Source: CAYPZL01 sp964415045 (GTDB taxonomy: Bacteria > Planctomycetota > Phycisphaerae > Sedimentisphaerales > Anaerobacaceae). Taken from it: DNA of 15,515 bases. Shown piece after piece: positions 14,686 through 15,515 of the stretch. A program made the translations under genes and the position numbers. Every line of letters starts with the position of its first letter. Within the stretch, counting starts at the first letter, position 1. The stretch lies in the NCBI GenBank assembly GCA_964415045.1, contig CAYPZL010000137.1:1-15515 (forward strand), read 5' to 3'. The notes under the pieces are model-generated. The model searched no databases. It saw only the letters and a list, made by a program, of their open reading frames with translations, and had not been told where the DNA came from.

Positions 14686-14705
14686 ATGGGCAACTCGTTG
14701 CCCAT
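14686..14705 (+). promoter_or_regulatory. Leader hairpin before the four-cysteine gene
   Basis: ATGGGCAA and TTGCCCAT form a perfect 8-pair stem with a CTCG loop, followed by GCGGTTTT (14706-14713). This resembles a short intrinsic terminator or attenuator inside the leader. GGAGG immediately precedes it and could be masked. A regulatory role is inferred. Confidence 0.4.
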
Positions 14706-14773
14706 GCGGTTTTCGTCAAGGCGTGGTACGCCCGAAGCGCAAAACCGAACGTGCGAAAAATGAGGAACGATCC

Positions 14774-14980
14774 ATGGCTGAGATCAACGACGACAGGCCG
14801 CACTTCTTCGACGACGACGGAACCGAATTGAATCCGGACCTGGTCCCCAAGCCTGCCCTCTGCGTCTCCTGCGCCAAAGACGCCGACCCCAACGAAGAAA
14901 TGCTCTGCAACCTCAACCGCCTCGACCAGCAGGGCGAAGCCGAATTCAGATGCGCCGCCTACGAGCCGAAGACGATGTGA
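14774..14980 (+). CDS. Small four-cysteine protein, hypothetical
   Basis: A 68-residue acidic protein of unknown function. Four cysteines (30, 33, 45, 60) are arranged as C-x2-C, then 11 residues, C, then 14 residues, C, the spacing of a small zinc-ribbon or other metal-binding fold. The rest is rich in Asp and Glu (HFFDDDGTELNPD). The stretch CNLNRLDQQGEAEFRC is ordered and codon-biased like a real gene. The frame is open 17 codons upstream to 14723, but GAGGA lies eight bases before the ATG at 14774 and nothing good precedes the earlier one. No signal peptide or membrane helix. I do not recognise a named family with confidence. Confidence 0.72.
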   Translation: MAEINDDRPHFFDDDGTELNPDLVPKPALCVSCAKDADPNEEMLCNLNRLDQQGEAEFRCAAYEPKTM

Positions 14981-15042
14981 GAATCAGTATTGCGTTGTCT
15001 GGTAGCGAGACTGACTATGTCGCAAAATTCTCAACTTTTCCC

Positions 15043-15070
15043 TTGACTTCTGAAGTCGGCGTCTTAAAAT
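15043..15070 (+). promoter_or_regulatory. Strong promoter candidate in the terminal gene-free region
   Basis: TTGACT (15043-15048), 16 bases, TAAAAT (15065-15070). Both boxes match the consensus at five of six positions, the best overall match in the window. Predicted start is near 15077. No long reading frame follows on this strand for 260 bases. Confidence 0.55.
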
Positions 15071-15076
15071 GCGCGC

Positions 15077-15339
15077 GTTGGCGTGAGTTACGCACCTTTG
15101 ATGAGTAGTTCCTGAACAAACGCGGGAACAGACACCGTTGAGAAGCTTCTTTGAATCATCCCGCCACGCTTGACGTGCGCCCCACGCACATTCAGTACCG
15201 GGCGTAGCTTTGCATCTTTGTGCTTCTGTTGGCTTCGAGCCGCGCCTGTGTGAGAGGTCTCGGAGGGCCAGAGAATGGGCAGTGTGTTCCACGAAATCCG
15301 GCCAAAGCTCTCGTCTCGCGGAGAGGGAATCCCACTTTT
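15077..15339 (+). ncRNA. Possible structured leader or small RNA
   Basis: The stretch downstream of the strong promoter has no recognisable gene but has several local hairpins: GTGCG/CGCAC near 15175-15189, GGCT/AGCC near 15231-15241 and CTCTC/GAGAG near 15308-15325, plus the palindrome AGAAGCTTCT near 15141-15150. It does not match RNase P, tmRNA, 6S or a riboswitch that I can recognise. It may be a leader for the mini-frames that follow or part of a dispersed element. Confidence 0.25.
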
Positions 15340-15396
15340 ATGAAACGGCACCGGGTGTTAGTGGACACCTTCGGGCCTATTACAGAAAGGAGGTGA
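15340..15396 (+). CDS. Possible 18-residue leader peptide
   Basis: ATG at 15340 opens a frame of 18 codons (MKRHRVLVDTFGPITERR). GAGAGGGA lies about 11 bases upstream. Its TGA overlaps a GTG start by one base step (GTGA at 15393-15396), the arrangement of coupled genes. A GGTGT/ACACC hairpin lies within it. It is tentative and could be chance. Confidence 0.25.
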   Translation: MKRHRVLVDTFGPITERR

Positions 15397-15407
15397 GCGA
15401 CAAGAAC

Positions 15408-15515
15408 ATGTTTTCGCCGAGGGGTGTTGGTATCTCCCGTCATGTGCTGTGCCCGGGGATAGCCCAGCGCGGCCTCGCTGCGCTCGGCCGCAACCAAAGA
15501 GGGATAGAATGTAGC
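15408..15515 (+). CDS. Possible partial reading frame at the window edge
   Basis: The frame is open from GTG 15393 or ATG 15408 to the window end. AAAGGAGG at 15386-15393 abuts the GTG and is 14 bases from the ATG, so neither spacing is ideal. The frame runs straight through the 36-base repeat, which argues against a conserved protein. It has no recognisable similarity. Confidence 0.15.
   Translation, partial: MFSPRGVGISRHVLCPGIAQRGLAALGRNQRGIECS
15463..15498. repeat. Dispersed 36-base palindromic repeat, copy 2
   Basis: Identical over 36 bases to 133-168 and in direct orientation, 15.3 kb apart. Flanks differ. It is close to the window end, so its full extent may lie beyond. Confidence 0.8.

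Larger units (their letters stand above)
14237..14773. other. Gene-free stretch with hairpins and a promoter
   Basis: No convincing gene. It holds hairpins at 14303-14339 and 14686-14705, a terminator candidate ending at 14568 and a promoter candidate at 14571-14598. The part 14345-14520 shows nothing recognisable. Confidence 0.5.

Noticed and set aside
14686..14763. 25-codon frame starting in the leader hairpin (MGNSLPMRF)
   Set aside because: GGAGG touches the ATG with no spacing and the codons form the hairpin itself; a structural reading is more likely than coding.
15192..15497. Minus-strand reading frame of 101 codons starting MVAAERSEAALG
   Set aside because: Its first residues are the translation of the dispersed palindromic repeat, a typical source of spurious proteins; the rest has no recognisable feature.
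1..15515. CRISPR array, transposase, integrase or toxin-antitoxin pair
   Set aside because: No regularly spaced direct repeats with spacers, no recombinase motifs and no paired small toxin-like genes were seen on either strand.

Overview
The window (15,515 bases, GC-rich) looks like a chromosomal segment of a free-living, carbohydrate-degrading bacterium, most likely a planctomycete (Phycisphaerae-like). This is an inference from content: an exported GH29 fucosidase, a Tat-signal Gfo/Idh/MocA oxidoreductase, a GH130 phosphorylase, an exported nitrilase-fold protein, a DUF434 protein, many dispersed palindromic repeats, and short operons on alternating strands. No phage, plasmid, transposase, CRISPR array, rRNA or tRNA is visible.

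Layout: 1-644 has no convincing gene but carries repeat elements. 645-2948 (minus) is a glycerol operon, glpK then glpF, with a good sigma-70-type promoter at 3015-3043. 3251-5938 (plus) holds a PAC2-family protein and an exported alpha-L-fucosidase. 6141-7877 (minus) is a two-gene operon of an exported carbon-nitrogen hydrolase and a DUF434 protein, closed by a terminator at 5981-6016. 8053-8937 (plus) is an RNase Z-like metallo-beta-lactamase protein, divergent from the nitrilase; the two promoters meet in a perfect inverted repeat. 8873-11346 (minus) is a PadR-regulated membrane operon: padR, a 448-residue protein made of two fused copies of a prefix-plus-membrane module, then a 242-residue protein with a single copy. 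11757-12692 (minus) is a GH130 phosphorylase, divergent from the oxidoreductase at 12911-14236 (plus). 14774-14980 (plus) encodes a small four-cysteine protein. The last 535 bases hold a strong promoter and structured DNA but no recognised gene.

How the genes work together: glpF and glpK import and phosphorylate glycerol. The fucosidase, GH130 enzyme and oxidoreductase fit a lifestyle of dismantling fucosylated or mannosylated polysaccharides, although they are not in one operon. The PadR operon looks like a self-regulated envelope or stress circuit and is the most unusual genetic unit here. A 36-base sequence is repeated exactly at both ends of the window (133-168 and 15463-15498), one of several dispersed repeat families in the gaps. 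I do not see a clear new defence or mobile system. The best candidates for undescribed biology are the duplicated PadR-linked module, the DUF434 protein with nuclease-like sequence features, and the 15043-15515 leader-like region.
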